A stretch of 64,000 bases of DNA from CANMXU01 sp052030545 (GTDB lineage Bacteria > Pseudomonadota > Gammaproteobacteria > Enterobacterales > Alteromonadaceae), in contig NZ_JBPDIH010000003.1 in NCBI RefSeq assembly GCF_052030545.1, forward strand, positions 124,001-188,000, written 5' to 3'. This document shows positions 1 through 8,035 of this stretch, one piece after another (position 1 is the first letter of the stretch; every line of letters starts with the position of its first letter). Under the pieces are notes generated by a model, which was not told the DNA's origin, made no database searches, and was given only the letters and a program-made list of their open reading frames with translations. The translations under genes and the position numbers were made by a program.

Positions 1-287
1 AAAAAGCCAATTGCCACAGATACCATTAAGCGGCGAACAACACCACGAAAGCTTTCTCGTAATTTAGAGTTATATAAGCCTAACGATAATGAAGACAACT
101 GTACCATGAGCGCAAATACCATGGCATAAATAAAGAGTACATTGGTATCGATCGCTTTTTGCTCAACAAAATGCACCAACGAATTAAAGTAGACAGTGAA
201 CAGTAGCGAACCTGCAAAAAGTACAAATTCGATCAATACCAAGGATTTACTCCCCGATGAAAGATCTCGAAATTTTGGGCTAGACAT
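1..287 (-). CDS. PEP-CTERM/XrtA-associated sugar transferase, N-terminal part (cut by window edge)
   Basis: Only the first 95 or so codons are present; the gene runs off the left edge. The start ATG is at 287 on the minus strand and the protein begins MSSPKFRDLSS. Two hydrophobic segments are visible (about residues 17-33 and 47-68), as in the membrane-anchored N-terminus of undecaprenyl-phosphate sugar transferases (EpsB/WcaJ-like) that prime exopolysaccharide synthesis. The catalytic C-terminal domain is outside the window. The assignment rests mainly on context: the divergent genes that follow are the XrtA-type polysaccharide export set. An alternative is another membrane protein of the same cluster. 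Confidence 0.55.
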   Translation of the reverse strand, partial: MSSPKFRDLSSGSKSLVLIEFVLFAGSLLFTVYFNSLVHFVEQKAIDTNVLFIYAMVFALMVQLSSLSLGLYNSKLRESFRGVVRRLMVSVAIGF

Positions 288-644
288 AAACTTTAAAGGT
301 CCTTTAAAAGCAGCCTGAAACGAAACTGCACCATTAGAATTGATCGACAAACAAATGTAAAGCTCAGTGTTACAAAGCATGCGTTTTTGTTGTTATATTA
401 CGCAAAAAAAGCACGCCCGTAGTTATTTTAATTTCGTAACATTAACCCTGCTGCACCCAGCATACTATAAAAAAGCATCATAAAACCAAGTAATAATATG
501 ATAATCCGATGAAATTTTACATCAATAATTCTCAATCACTAAAAGATGTGCAACAATTGTAAAAATAAAATACAATCTGTTAACTTATTGCAGAAGCATT
601 ATTGCTCTGAACTAAATCTAGCCAATAAAACAAAGGTTATAACC
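288..644. other. Divergent intergenic region of the exopolysaccharide cluster
   Basis: About 357 bases lie between the divergently read sugar transferase and the export lipoprotein. The stretch is AT-rich and must hold both promoters. I looked for a sigma-54 -24/-12 element (TGGCAC-N5-TTGC), expected if PrsR activates the cluster, and found no convincing copy on either strand. A reading frame open upstream of 645 (from 546) exists, but the lipoprotein signal argues for the later start. No repeat or RNA gene was recognised. Confidence 0.5.
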
Positions 645-1283
645 ATGGAAAAATACTTTACTCGTTCAATAAAGTTATTGCTCATTTTCATTTGCGCTCA
701 GTTTGTTTCTAGTTGTAGCAGCTCTAGTAGTTTGCCTTCTGCGACAATCCACTCATCAAACACTGTCGATATCGCATCGTATAAGTACCTAATAGGTGCT
801 GGCGATGTAATTAACATATTTGTTTGGCGTAACCCTGAAGTATCAGGTTCATTTACTGTTAGACCAGACGGCATGATCACCACATCACTGGTTGAAGATA
901 TTGTTGCTTCAGGTAAAACACCAACCGAATTAGCCCGCTCTATCGAAGAAATATTGGCAACTTATTTAAGAGATCCAGTTGTAACGGTTACCGTTAACAA
1001 CTTTGTTGGTCCTTACAGCGAGCAAATTCGTGTTATCGGTGAAGCTGCTCAGCCTAAAGCAATTAACTACACGCAAAATATGACGTTACTTGATGTCATG
1101 ATTGCTGTTGGTGGGTTAACTGAATTTGCTGATGGCAACGATGCGGTATTAGTACGAGTAGAAAATGGCGCGCAAAAACAGTATCAAATACTGATTGAAG
1201 ATCTTATTAAAAACGGTCAGATATCTGCGAATGTTGATGTATTGCCAGGCGATATTATCGTTATTCCAGAAACTTGGTTCTAA
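645..1283 (+). CDS. Polysaccharide export outer-membrane lipoprotein (Wza/EpsE-like, XrtA system)
   Basis: Periplasmic/outer-membrane export channel component for exopolysaccharide. The frame is open from 546, but the ATG at 645 is chosen because it is preceded by AAAGG and directly starts a lipoprotein signal peptide with a lipobox VSSC (Cys24 of this start). Then follow the Poly_export domain (YLIGAGDVINIFVWRNPEVSG, about residues 40-125) and a SLBB-type beta-grasp region (PYSEQIRVIGEAAQPKAI, about 130-195). At about 212 residues it matches the short XrtA-associated form, not full-length Wza. It is the first gene of a plus-strand run of five. Family assignment is secure; the polysaccharide is unknown. 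Confidence 0.88.
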   Translation: MEKYFTRSIKLLLIFICAQFVSSCSSSSSLPSATIHSSNTVDIASYKYLIGAGDVINIFVWRNPEVSGSFTVRPDGMITTSLVEDIVASGKTPTELARSIEEILATYLRDPVVTVTVNNFVGPYSEQIRVIGEAAQPKAINYTQNMTLLDVMIAVGGLTEFADGNDAVLVRVENGAQKQYQILIEDLIKNGQISANVDVLPGDIIVIPETWF

Positions 1284-1377
1284 TCAAGACTAAAGCGCAA
1301 TTTATAGCGTTTCATAATAAAAAACTTACAGAATTAAGCAGTCAGGTTTTTTTTCAAACCTGCATTAGAGGTTGTCA

Positions 1378-2973
1378 ATGCAAGAAGTAATTGAACAAAT
1401 TTTAGATTATCTAAAAGGTATTTGGATCAAACGTAGATTCATCATGATATCTACGTGGTTAATTTGTCCATTAGCATGGATTTATATTGCTCAACTAGAT
1501 GATGTTTATCAATCAGAAGCACGAGTATACGCAGATACCCAATCAATATTAGGACCTTTGTTAAAAGGCTTAACGGTTGAAAGTAATCCTGACTATCAAA
1601 TACAGCTGATGGTTAAAACATTACTTAGTCGTCCGAATATTGAACGTATTACTCGTATGACCGACCTTGATGTGCAAGTTAATACGCCTAAGCAGTATGA
1701 AGATTTAGTTGATGGTTTACGTGAAGACATAGACATCAGAAAAACCGGCGCTCGCAACGAAAACATTTTTACTATTACTTACGAGCATCAAGACCCTGAA
1801 ATGGCACGTAACGTTGTACAATCAGCGTTAACGGTTTTCATTGAAAATACCTTAGGTGAAAATCGCTCAGACAGTGATTCAGCGCAAAAATTCTTAGATG
1901 GCCAAATTAAAGATTACGAAAGCAGACTGCTTTCAGCAGAAGCAAGACTTACCGACTTTAAACAAAAATACAGTGACGTATTACCGGACCAATATGGCGG
2001 CTACTACCAAAAGCTCACCAGCACCAAAGATCAGTTAAAAGCGGTTGAGTTAGGCTTATTAGAAACACAAACTCAGCTTGATTCTGCTCGCGCACAATTA
2101 AACAATAGTACTAAGCCGTCATCAGCTGATGCAGAAAGTCGAGTTAAAGATGGTAACTCTATCCAAACAACGTTTGATAGTCGTATCACTGAACTTGAAA
2201 CAAACTTAGATTCATTGCTACTTAAATACACTGACAGACACCCAGATGTCATTGAAGTGCAAAAACGCCTTGCCCATTTAAATGACCAACGCAAAAAAGA
2301 AATAGAAAGCTACCTTTCATCTTCTACAGGCGATGACGGCGGCATGCAAACCATGAGTCAAAACCCGGTGATGCAAGGTATTCAAATTCAAGTCAACCAA
2401 TTAGAAAACCAAGTTGCATCGTTCCAAGTGCGTGCTGAGAACTATCGCCAGCAGGTTAAAGACTTAGAAAGTAAGATTCATGTATTACCTGAAATCGAAG
2501 CTGAGCTAGTTGCACTTAATCGTGGTTATGATATTACCAAAGAAAAATACGAAGAATTATTAGTGCGTAAAGAAACGGCGCAGCTTGCACAGCAAGCAGA
2601 AGAAACAACAAACAAAATTCAATTTAAAGTTATCGATCCACCTAGAGCGCCAACAGAACCAACAGGCCCTAAACGTATTTTGTTTTTGATCGTTGCTACA
2701 GTCTTTGGTATTGCAGTTGGTGTTGGTATTTCGTTATTAACCAGTCAAATAAACCCAGTAGTTACTTCGAGTAGCCAAGTCAGCCAAGCAACAGGTATTC
2801 CTGTATTTGGCGTGATCGCTGCAACAGAAAACTTAGGATTACAGCAATGGCACAAACGCAAAACACGTTGGTTCATTTTATCTAACGTCTTGTTACTGCT
2901 TTTATTGTTATGCTTTATTGCATTCGCCTTATCACCTGAAAAAATACTGGCGCCATTGAGAGGGATGTTATAA
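1378..2973 (+). CDS. Polysaccharide chain-length determinant protein (Wzz/GumC-like, XrtA system)
   Basis: Inner-membrane protein controlling polymer length and export. It has a Wzz domain with a transmembrane segment at about residues 24-42, a long periplasmic region with coiled-coil character (about 170-420, rich in Gln, Glu and Leu), the proline-rich PRAPTEPTGPKR segment, a second membrane helix at about 430-455, and a third hydrophobic stretch near the C-terminus (LLLLLLLCFIAFAL). ATG 1378 was chosen over an in-frame TTG at 1372 because AGAGG ends six bases before it. The next gene, the tyrosine autokinase, starts four bases after the stop, as expected for a Wzz/BY-kinase pair. It lacks its own kinase domain. 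Confidence 0.88.
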   Translation: MQEVIEQILDYLKGIWIKRRFIMISTWLICPLAWIYIAQLDDVYQSEARVYADTQSILGPLLKGLTVESNPDYQIQLMVKTLLSRPNIERITRMTDLDVQVNTPKQYEDLVDGLREDIDIRKTGARNENIFTITYEHQDPEMARNVVQSALTVFIENTLGENRSDSDSAQKFLDGQIKDYESRLLSAEARLTDFKQKYSDVLPDQYGGYYQKLTSTKDQLKAVELGLLETQTQLDSARAQLNNSTKPSSADAESRVKDGNSIQTTFDSRITELETNLDSLLLKYTDRHPDVIEVQKRLAHLNDQRKKEIESYLSSSTGDDGGMQTMSQNPVMQGIQIQVNQLENQVASFQVRAENYRQQVKDLESKIHVLPEIEAELVALNRGYDITKEKYEELLVRKETAQLAQQAEETTNKIQFKVIDPPRAPTEPTGPKRILFLIVATVFGIAVGVGISLLTSQINPVVTSSSQVSQATGIPVFGVIAATENLGLQQWHKRKTRWFILSNVLLLLLLLCFIAFALSPEKILAPLRGML

Positions 2974-2976
2974 CTC

Positions 2977-3849
2977 ATGAGTACTATTGAAAAAGCGCTT
3001 GAAAAACAAAAAGCGAAACAAGAACAAACTAAAACGGCTGCCGTAGAACCAACGCCACAAGCAGAGCCTGTTGAAGCGACAGATAATAACGCCAGCTCAC
3101 ATGTACAAGCCCCAACGCCATTTGAGATTAATACCAACAGCCTTGAGCAACGTGGCTTTTTAATTGATACCGGTACACGTAAAAGCATTAAAGATGAATT
3201 TCGCCAAATTAAGCGCAAGCTGCTTAATAATGCTTTTGGTAGTGGTGCTAAAATGCTGAATAACAGCAACTTAATTATGGTCAGTAGTTCGAAACCTAAC
3301 GAGGGGAAAACCTTTGTTTCGATCAACCTTGCTTTGAGTATTGCGCTTGAAAAAGACAAAACTGTATTGCTTATTGATGCTGATGTATTAAGACCAAGCG
3401 TCAACAGAGAATTAGGTTTAGAGCAAGCACCAGGCTTAATTGAATATTTATTAGGTGATAAAAATGATATCGGTGAAGTAATGTATCATACCAGTATTGA
3501 TAAGCTTAATATTATTCCTGCTGGCGTACCTCACCATTTATCAAACGAACTATTAGCCAGTGACCGTATGTTATCACTCGCACAAGAACTCGCTAATAGA
3601 TACCCTGACCGTGTCGTTATTTTTGACTGCCCACCACTTGTTGGTGTTACTGAAACTATCGTTTTATCAAGTTTAATGGGTCAAGCGATTGTAGTTGTTG
3701 AAGAGTCTAAAACCCAAATAGCCGACATTAAAAAGGCAACCGCTAACTTAAGCGAAGACCTCGCTGTTGGTCTTGTCGTAAATAAAGCAATCAGATCTCA
3801 TAAGGATATGTATGGCTACTATGGTTATGGCTACAACGCAAAAGACTAA
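2977..3849 (+). CDS. XrtA-associated tyrosine autokinase (BY-kinase/CpsD-like)
   Basis: Cytoplasmic P-loop tyrosine kinase that partners the preceding chain-length protein. A deviant Walker A motif (SSSKPNEGKT, about residues 107-116), Walker A' (LLIDADVLRPS) and Walker B (VVIFDCPPL) are all present. The C-terminus ends in a tyrosine cluster (MYGYYGYGYN), the usual autophosphorylation tail. The N-terminal 60 residues are charged and Gln/Ala-rich. The last 38 bases overlap the start of the next gene in another frame, so part of the tyrosine tail is encoded in sequence that also specifies the next protein's N-terminus. Length 290 aa is normal. Confidence 0.9.
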   Translation: MSTIEKALEKQKAKQEQTKTAAVEPTPQAEPVEATDNNASSHVQAPTPFEINTNSLEQRGFLIDTGTRKSIKDEFRQIKRKLLNNAFGSGAKMLNNSNLIMVSSSKPNEGKTFVSINLALSIALEKDKTVLLIDADVLRPSVNRELGLEQAPGLIEYLLGDKNDIGEVMYHTSIDKLNIIPAGVPHHLSNELLASDRMLSLAQELANRYPDRVVIFDCPPLVGVTETIVLSSLMGQAIVVVEESKTQIADIKKATANLSEDLAVGLVVNKAIRSHKDMYGYYGYGYNAKD

Positions 3850-5410
3850 TAAAGTAACACTTGCGGTTATTTTAGCGATGCTGCCAGCCTATTCTATGGC
3901 TAGCAGCTGGAACTTTACGCCGCAATTAACCTTAGATGAGACTTTTTCAGACAACGTTGAGCTGTCGAGATCAAATGAAACCTCTAGCTTGGTTAGCCAA
4001 GTTGGGGTTAAGCTACAAGAAGAATATGTCGCCAGTAAAGCCGGCCTCAATATTGACCTTCACAGTGTCTATGCCATGTATAGCCACGACAGCGATATCA
4101 ACAACGATTACCATACCTTAGACTCAAACGGTTATATTCACCTTGGCCCTGATGGCTTATCATTAATTGGTCGCGCCAATATTGCACAAGAATCTCGTAG
4201 TGCGGGAAGCAACGCATTGGCCGATATTGTTTCAGGCGATATTGTCGAAATTCAGCGTTATACCACAGGCTTAAATTACGAAACCAGCAATAGCGAATTT
4301 TCATTAAGCGGTTCAGTACTTTTTGCTAAAACCCTTGCTGAAGACAATATTGGCGAAAGTGACGGCATCATCAGTTCACTGCGCAGCGCAAATGGTTCCA
4401 ATGCCGATTATGTTTTTTGGGAACTATCTGCCGAGCACAATGAGTTTAAAAACCGAGGCGAAGAGCGAGAAATGTATCAAGGTGAAATAAAGCTAGGTTT
4501 AATTACCGGTTATAAATTCACCCCTTTTGTTCGTTATTACGATGAGAATTTTGAAGGCAACTTCGGCAGCCAAGCACTTGAGTCAAACTCTTACGGATTA
4601 GGTGTTCGCTGGTTAGTGAACCCGCGTTTACAAGTCGATGTCAGTTACAATAAACCCATTGATGAACAAGTTGACAGCAATGGCGAAGTCTTTGAAGAAT
4701 ACGTCGATAGTAAAATTCAGTGGCAACCAACAGAAAGAACTAGCTTAACGGCAAGTTTCTCGCAACGTTTCTTTGGGGATAGCTACGGATTAGATTTCAA
4801 ACATAGAAATAGACGATTAACCAACAAAATCACCTATACCGAACAAGTTGAAGCTTTCACCCGGTATAACATTGAAATAGTTGAATTAGGTCAGTTGTGG
4901 TGTCCAACCGCTGGTTTTGACAATATCAGTGAATGTAATTTATCAAACAACCCGCCAGCGAATATCGATGATTATGAACTACTCACTTTAAACAACAACC
5001 AGTTAGTGGAAGATAATGCCTTAACGCTTAACAAACGCTTGTCATGGACAACCTCTCTAACTTTGCCACGAACCAAATTTTCGTTGACTGTTTCAGGTAA
5101 TGACAGAGAAGATCTCGAAAACGGTCGAAACGATAAATATCTAAGTGCGCGATTTAACATTAATCGTGAAGTTAGCGGCTACTCTACCGTTAACTTTTCA
5201 ACAATTTATACTGAGAATGAGCTGAATCGACGAGGTGAAGGTGGTCGACAAGACGATGAATATCGCCGTTACCTCATTGAGTATGATCGTAAATTTAACA
5301 GCCGTTTATCTGCTGTTTTTGGATTAAGTCATCTGACACGAGAGTCAACCAATATTCGCTTTAACTACGATGAATCTCGCGTGTACTTACAGCTAACCAA
5401 AGGTTTTTAA
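3812..5410 (+). CDS. XrtA/PEP-CTERM-associated outer-membrane beta-barrel protein
   Basis: Predicted outer-membrane protein of the polysaccharide export system. A signal peptide is visible (hydrophobic VTLAVILAMLPAYSMA, then SSWNFTPQLT), followed by about 500 residues of alternating beta-strand pattern with many Tyr/Asn/Asp, ending in a terminal aromatic (QLTKGF), typical of barrels. The family is known from PEP-CTERM exopolysaccharide loci as a putative export porin. The start overlaps the kinase gene; AAGGA precedes 3812 by five bases, and in-frame ATGs at 3821 and 3827 are also possible. A Cys-containing loop occurs near residues 370-390. Function beyond the family name is inferred. Confidence 0.8.
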   Translation: MATMVMATTQKTNKVTLAVILAMLPAYSMASSWNFTPQLTLDETFSDNVELSRSNETSSLVSQVGVKLQEEYVASKAGLNIDLHSVYAMYSHDSDINNDYHTLDSNGYIHLGPDGLSLIGRANIAQESRSAGSNALADIVSGDIVEIQRYTTGLNYETSNSEFSLSGSVLFAKTLAEDNIGESDGIISSLRSANGSNADYVFWELSAEHNEFKNRGEEREMYQGEIKLGLITGYKFTPFVRYYDENFEGNFGSQALESNSYGLGVRWLVNPRLQVDVSYNKPIDEQVDSNGEVFEEYVDSKIQWQPTERTSLTASFSQRFFGDSYGLDFKHRNRRLTNKITYTEQVEAFTRYNIEIVELGQLWCPTAGFDNISECNLSNNPPANIDDYELLTLNNNQLVEDNALTLNKRLSWTTSLTLPRTKFSLTVSGNDREDLENGRNDKYLSARFNINREVSGYSTVNFSTIYTENELNRRGEGGRQDDEYRRYLIEYDRKFNSRLSAVFGLSHLTRESTNIRFNYDESRVYLQLTKGF

Positions 5411-5415
5411 TTAAG

Positions 5416-6447
5416 ATGTATGAAAATTATTATGGTTTTAAAGAACGCCCTTTTCAGCTAAGCCCTGATCCGCGTTTTTTCTTTGCGTCAAATCACCATC
5501 AGCGAGCATTATCTTACTTACAGTATGGCCTTGACCAAGGTGAAGGTTTTATTGTTATTACAGGTCCTATTGGTACCGGTAAAACCACCATTGCCCGTAA
5601 CCTACTTAATAATATAGGCGACTCTAATATAGTCGCGATTCAACTGGTAACGACCAAATTAAATCCTCAAGAATTACTTGAGCTTGTTGCCTCTGAGTTT
5701 AAATTAACAATTACTTCCGACAGTAAAGCCGATTTAATTCAAGAAATAGAAAAGTTTCTTATTGGTTTAAGTCAGCAAGGTAAGCGTGCGCTGATTATTG
5801 TTGATGAAGCGCAAAACTTACCGGCAGAAACGGTTGAAGAATTGCGTATGCTGTCGAATTTCCAACTAGATAATAAACCGTTAGTACAAAGCTTTTTGTT
5901 AGGGCAAGAAGAGTTAAAAGGCATAATTCAAGCGCCTAATATGGAGCAATTTAGGCAACGTATTATTGCATCCGCTCATTTAAAACCTTTATCAAGTGAA
6001 GAAGTTAAAGACTACATCAATCACCGCTTACAACAAGCAGGTTGCAATAAAGAAGACCTTTTTGCTGAAGAAGCTTTTGAGCTTATCCATGAAAAAACGT
6101 TAGGCGTACCACGTAAAATTAACATTTTTGTCGACCGCTTATTATTATTTGGTTTTCTGGAAGAGCTAGACAAAATTAGCATTGATGCCATTAAAGATGT
6201 CGCAGAAGAAATGCAAGTAGAGCTTACCGGTTCTATCAATACCCAAGATTTAGCGAGCAACGAGCCCTCACAAGCCAAGCAAGTACAAGTGAATGCACCT
6301 GAGCATGTTGAAAACGTCAAAAATGTCTTGCGTGAAGTTGAAGATATTCTTGAAGGTTCGATTAAACAGAAAATAAAAATGGCACGTTACGTCGATAAAT
6401 TGCTAAAACAAAAAAGCAGTAATTACGCCAAGCAAAATGTTGAGTAG
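5416..6447 (+). CDS. XrtA-associated AAA ATPase (ExeA/GspA-like)
   Basis: ATPase whose family is always found in PEP-CTERM polysaccharide loci. It starts with the hallmark MYENYYGFKERPFQLSPDP, then Walker A GPIGTGKTT (about residues 50-58), Walker B ALIIVDEAQN (about 124-133) and an arginine-containing sensor region near FRQRIIASAH. The C-terminal 60 residues are charged and lack a recognisable peptidoglycan-binding domain, which distinguishes it from true ExeA. Five bases separate it from the outer-membrane gene, so it is the last cistron of the operon; a strong terminator follows at 6491-6530. Exact role in export is not established. Confidence 0.87.
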   Translation: MYENYYGFKERPFQLSPDPRFFFASNHHQRALSYLQYGLDQGEGFIVITGPIGTGKTTIARNLLNNIGDSNIVAIQLVTTKLNPQELLELVASEFKLTITSDSKADLIQEIEKFLIGLSQQGKRALIIVDEAQNLPAETVEELRMLSNFQLDNKPLVQSFLLGQEELKGIIQAPNMEQFRQRIIASAHLKPLSSEEVKDYINHRLQQAGCNKEDLFAEEAFELIHEKTLGVPRKINIFVDRLLLFGFLEELDKISIDAIKDVAEEMQVELTGSINTQDLASNEPSQAKQVQVNAPEHVENVKNVLREVEDILEGSIKQKIKMARYVDKLLKQKSSNYAKQNVE

Positions 6448-6490
6448 GCATTCATTGCCTTAATCTACATACTGTAAAGTACGATTAAAC

Positions 6491-6530
6491 AAAAAAAGCC
6501 AATTGAAACTTTAGTTCAATTGGCTTTTTT
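6491..6530. terminator. Bidirectional intrinsic terminator
   Basis: A perfect 12-bp stem (AAGCCAATTGAA paired with TTCAATTGGCTT) with a 7-base loop is flanked by an A-run on the left and a T-run on the right, so it can end transcription of the plus-strand operon. It is placed to serve the minus-strand prsR gene as well, whose stop is at 6611. Confidence 0.9.
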
Positions 6531-6610
6531 CTTGTGCTAATTAACCTAAACTCGGCTAGTTAAGCTCAGCTCAACGAGCTCATATCAAATTCGACTATTC
6601 AACTATTCGA

Positions 6611-7960
6611 CTATTCATTGATGGTAAGGTTATATTTTTCAATTAATGAATATAACGTCGGTCTAGTAACACCTAACAGCTCAGAGGTTTTAGACATATT
6701 GCCTTCTGACAAAGCATATGCCTTTTGAATCGCTAAAGATTCTGCCTGTTCTCGTACCGTGCGAAGGTTCAAATTAAGTTCATAATCTGTGCCTTCAAAG
6801 TCAAAAAAGCCTAAGTCCATTGCAGTAACTTGAGCGCCAGTACTCATGATCACCGAGCTTTTAACTTTATTTTGTAATTCACGAATATTACCCGGCCATT
6901 TATGGGCGCGAATAGCACTAATGCCATCGTCTGAAAAACCTTTTACGTTGCGTTTATATTCGAGCGCGTATTGCTGTAAAAAGTACTGCGCAAGAATAAC
7001 GACATCTTCGTCTCTATCTCTTAGCGGCGGAATATTTAAGGTAATTTCGCTCACGCGATAGAACAGATCTTCGCGGAAGGTTTTTTCCTTGACCATTTCT
7101 TCGAGGTTTTGATTGGTTGCACAAACTACACGTACATCAACCGAAATTTCCTGACGGCCACCTAAACGCTCAATGCATTTTTCTTGTAAAAAGCGCAGTA
7201 ATTTAGCTTGCAGATTAAACGGCATATCACCAATTTCATCAAGAAATAAGGTGCCGCCTTCAGCGCATTCAATTTTGCCTTTGGTCGTTTTATGAGCACC
7301 AGTAAATGCACCTTTTTCAAAACCAAACAGCTCACTTTCTAATAGGGTTTCAGGAATTGATGCACAGTTAATGGCGATAAATGGCTTTTTCTTACGATCA
7401 CTCGCTAAATGCACCGCATTAGCGGTTACTTCTTTACCTGTACCACTTTCACCCAATAACAAGGCAGTGATACCTGTTGGCGCAATGCGCTTAACCATAG
7501 TGCGCAAGCGTTCAATCGACTCACTGTTGCCAATAATGCCAATATCGCTGCCAGCAACGGCACGCATGTCACGGTTCTCTTGTTCAATCGTCGCTAAGGT
7601 AAACGCCCGAGATATAATGACATTTATAACATCTGAATCTATTGGCTTTTGATAAAAATCGTAAGCACCTGCGGCAATCGCTTTTAGCGCATTAGTTCTG
7701 TCTTCATTACCGGTGATCACTATTACTTTGGTGTGTGGGGCAATGGTTAAAATTTCTTGTAAGGCAGCCAAACCTTCTGTGGCATTCGCTTCATCTGGCG
7801 GTAAACCTAAATCTAAGGTCACCACTTTAGGTTCGTGGCGTCTTACCGCAGCAATTGCACTTTCTCGATCAGAGGCAAGTACTACGTCGTAATCAGACAA
7901 GCTCCACTTGAGCTGTTTCTGAATACCCTTGTCATCGTCGATAATGAGTAATTTGTCCAT
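6611..7960 (-). CDS. prsR: PEP-CTERM-box response regulator PrsR (sigma-54 activator)
   Basis: NtrC-type regulator. It has a receiver domain (residues 1-120; phospho-acceptor Asp50 in VVTLDLGLPPDE, acidic pocket at 8-10), a sigma-54 AAA+ domain with Walker A GESGTGKE and the GAFTGA loop that contacts sigma-54, and a C-terminal Fis-type helix-turn-helix (MSKTSELLGVTRPTLYSL). At 449 aa it has the family's normal length. It lies 75 bases after the PrsK kinase gene on the same strand, the standard pair that activates PEP-CTERM protein and exopolysaccharide genes with sigma-54. No target promoter was recognised in this window. Confidence 0.9.
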   Translation of the reverse strand: MDKLLIIDDDKGIQKQLKWSLSDYDVVLASDRESAIAAVRRHEPKVVTLDLGLPPDEANATEGLAALQEILTIAPHTKVIVITGNEDRTNALKAIAAGAYDFYQKPIDSDVINVIISRAFTLATIEQENRDMRAVAGSDIGIIGNSESIERLRTMVKRIAPTGITALLLGESGTGKEVTANAVHLASDRKKKPFIAINCASIPETLLESELFGFEKGAFTGAHKTTKGKIECAEGGTLFLDEIGDMPFNLQAKLLRFLQEKCIERLGGRQEISVDVRVVCATNQNLEEMVKEKTFREDLFYRVSEITLNIPPLRDRDEDVVILAQYFLQQYALEYKRNVKGFSDDGISAIRAHKWPGNIRELQNKVKSSVIMSTGAQVTAMDLGFFDFEGTDYELNLNLRTVREQAESLAIQKAYALSEGNMSKTSELLGVTRPTLYSLIEKYNLTINE

Positions 7961-8035
7961 CTAATTTTTGTTCCTATTATACTTTCGCTTGCTTTGAGAA
8001 ATATTTTTATTATTGAGTAATTTATCACATGTTAC

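Noticed and set aside
288..644. Possible sigma-54 promoter for the polysaccharide operon
   Set aside because: Searched both strands for TGGCAC-N5-TTGC; only poor partial matches were seen, so no promoter is called.
2745..3404. Long minus-strand open frame opposite the kinase and Wzz genes
   Set aside because: It lies wholly antisense to two well-supported genes and its translation has no recognisable domain.
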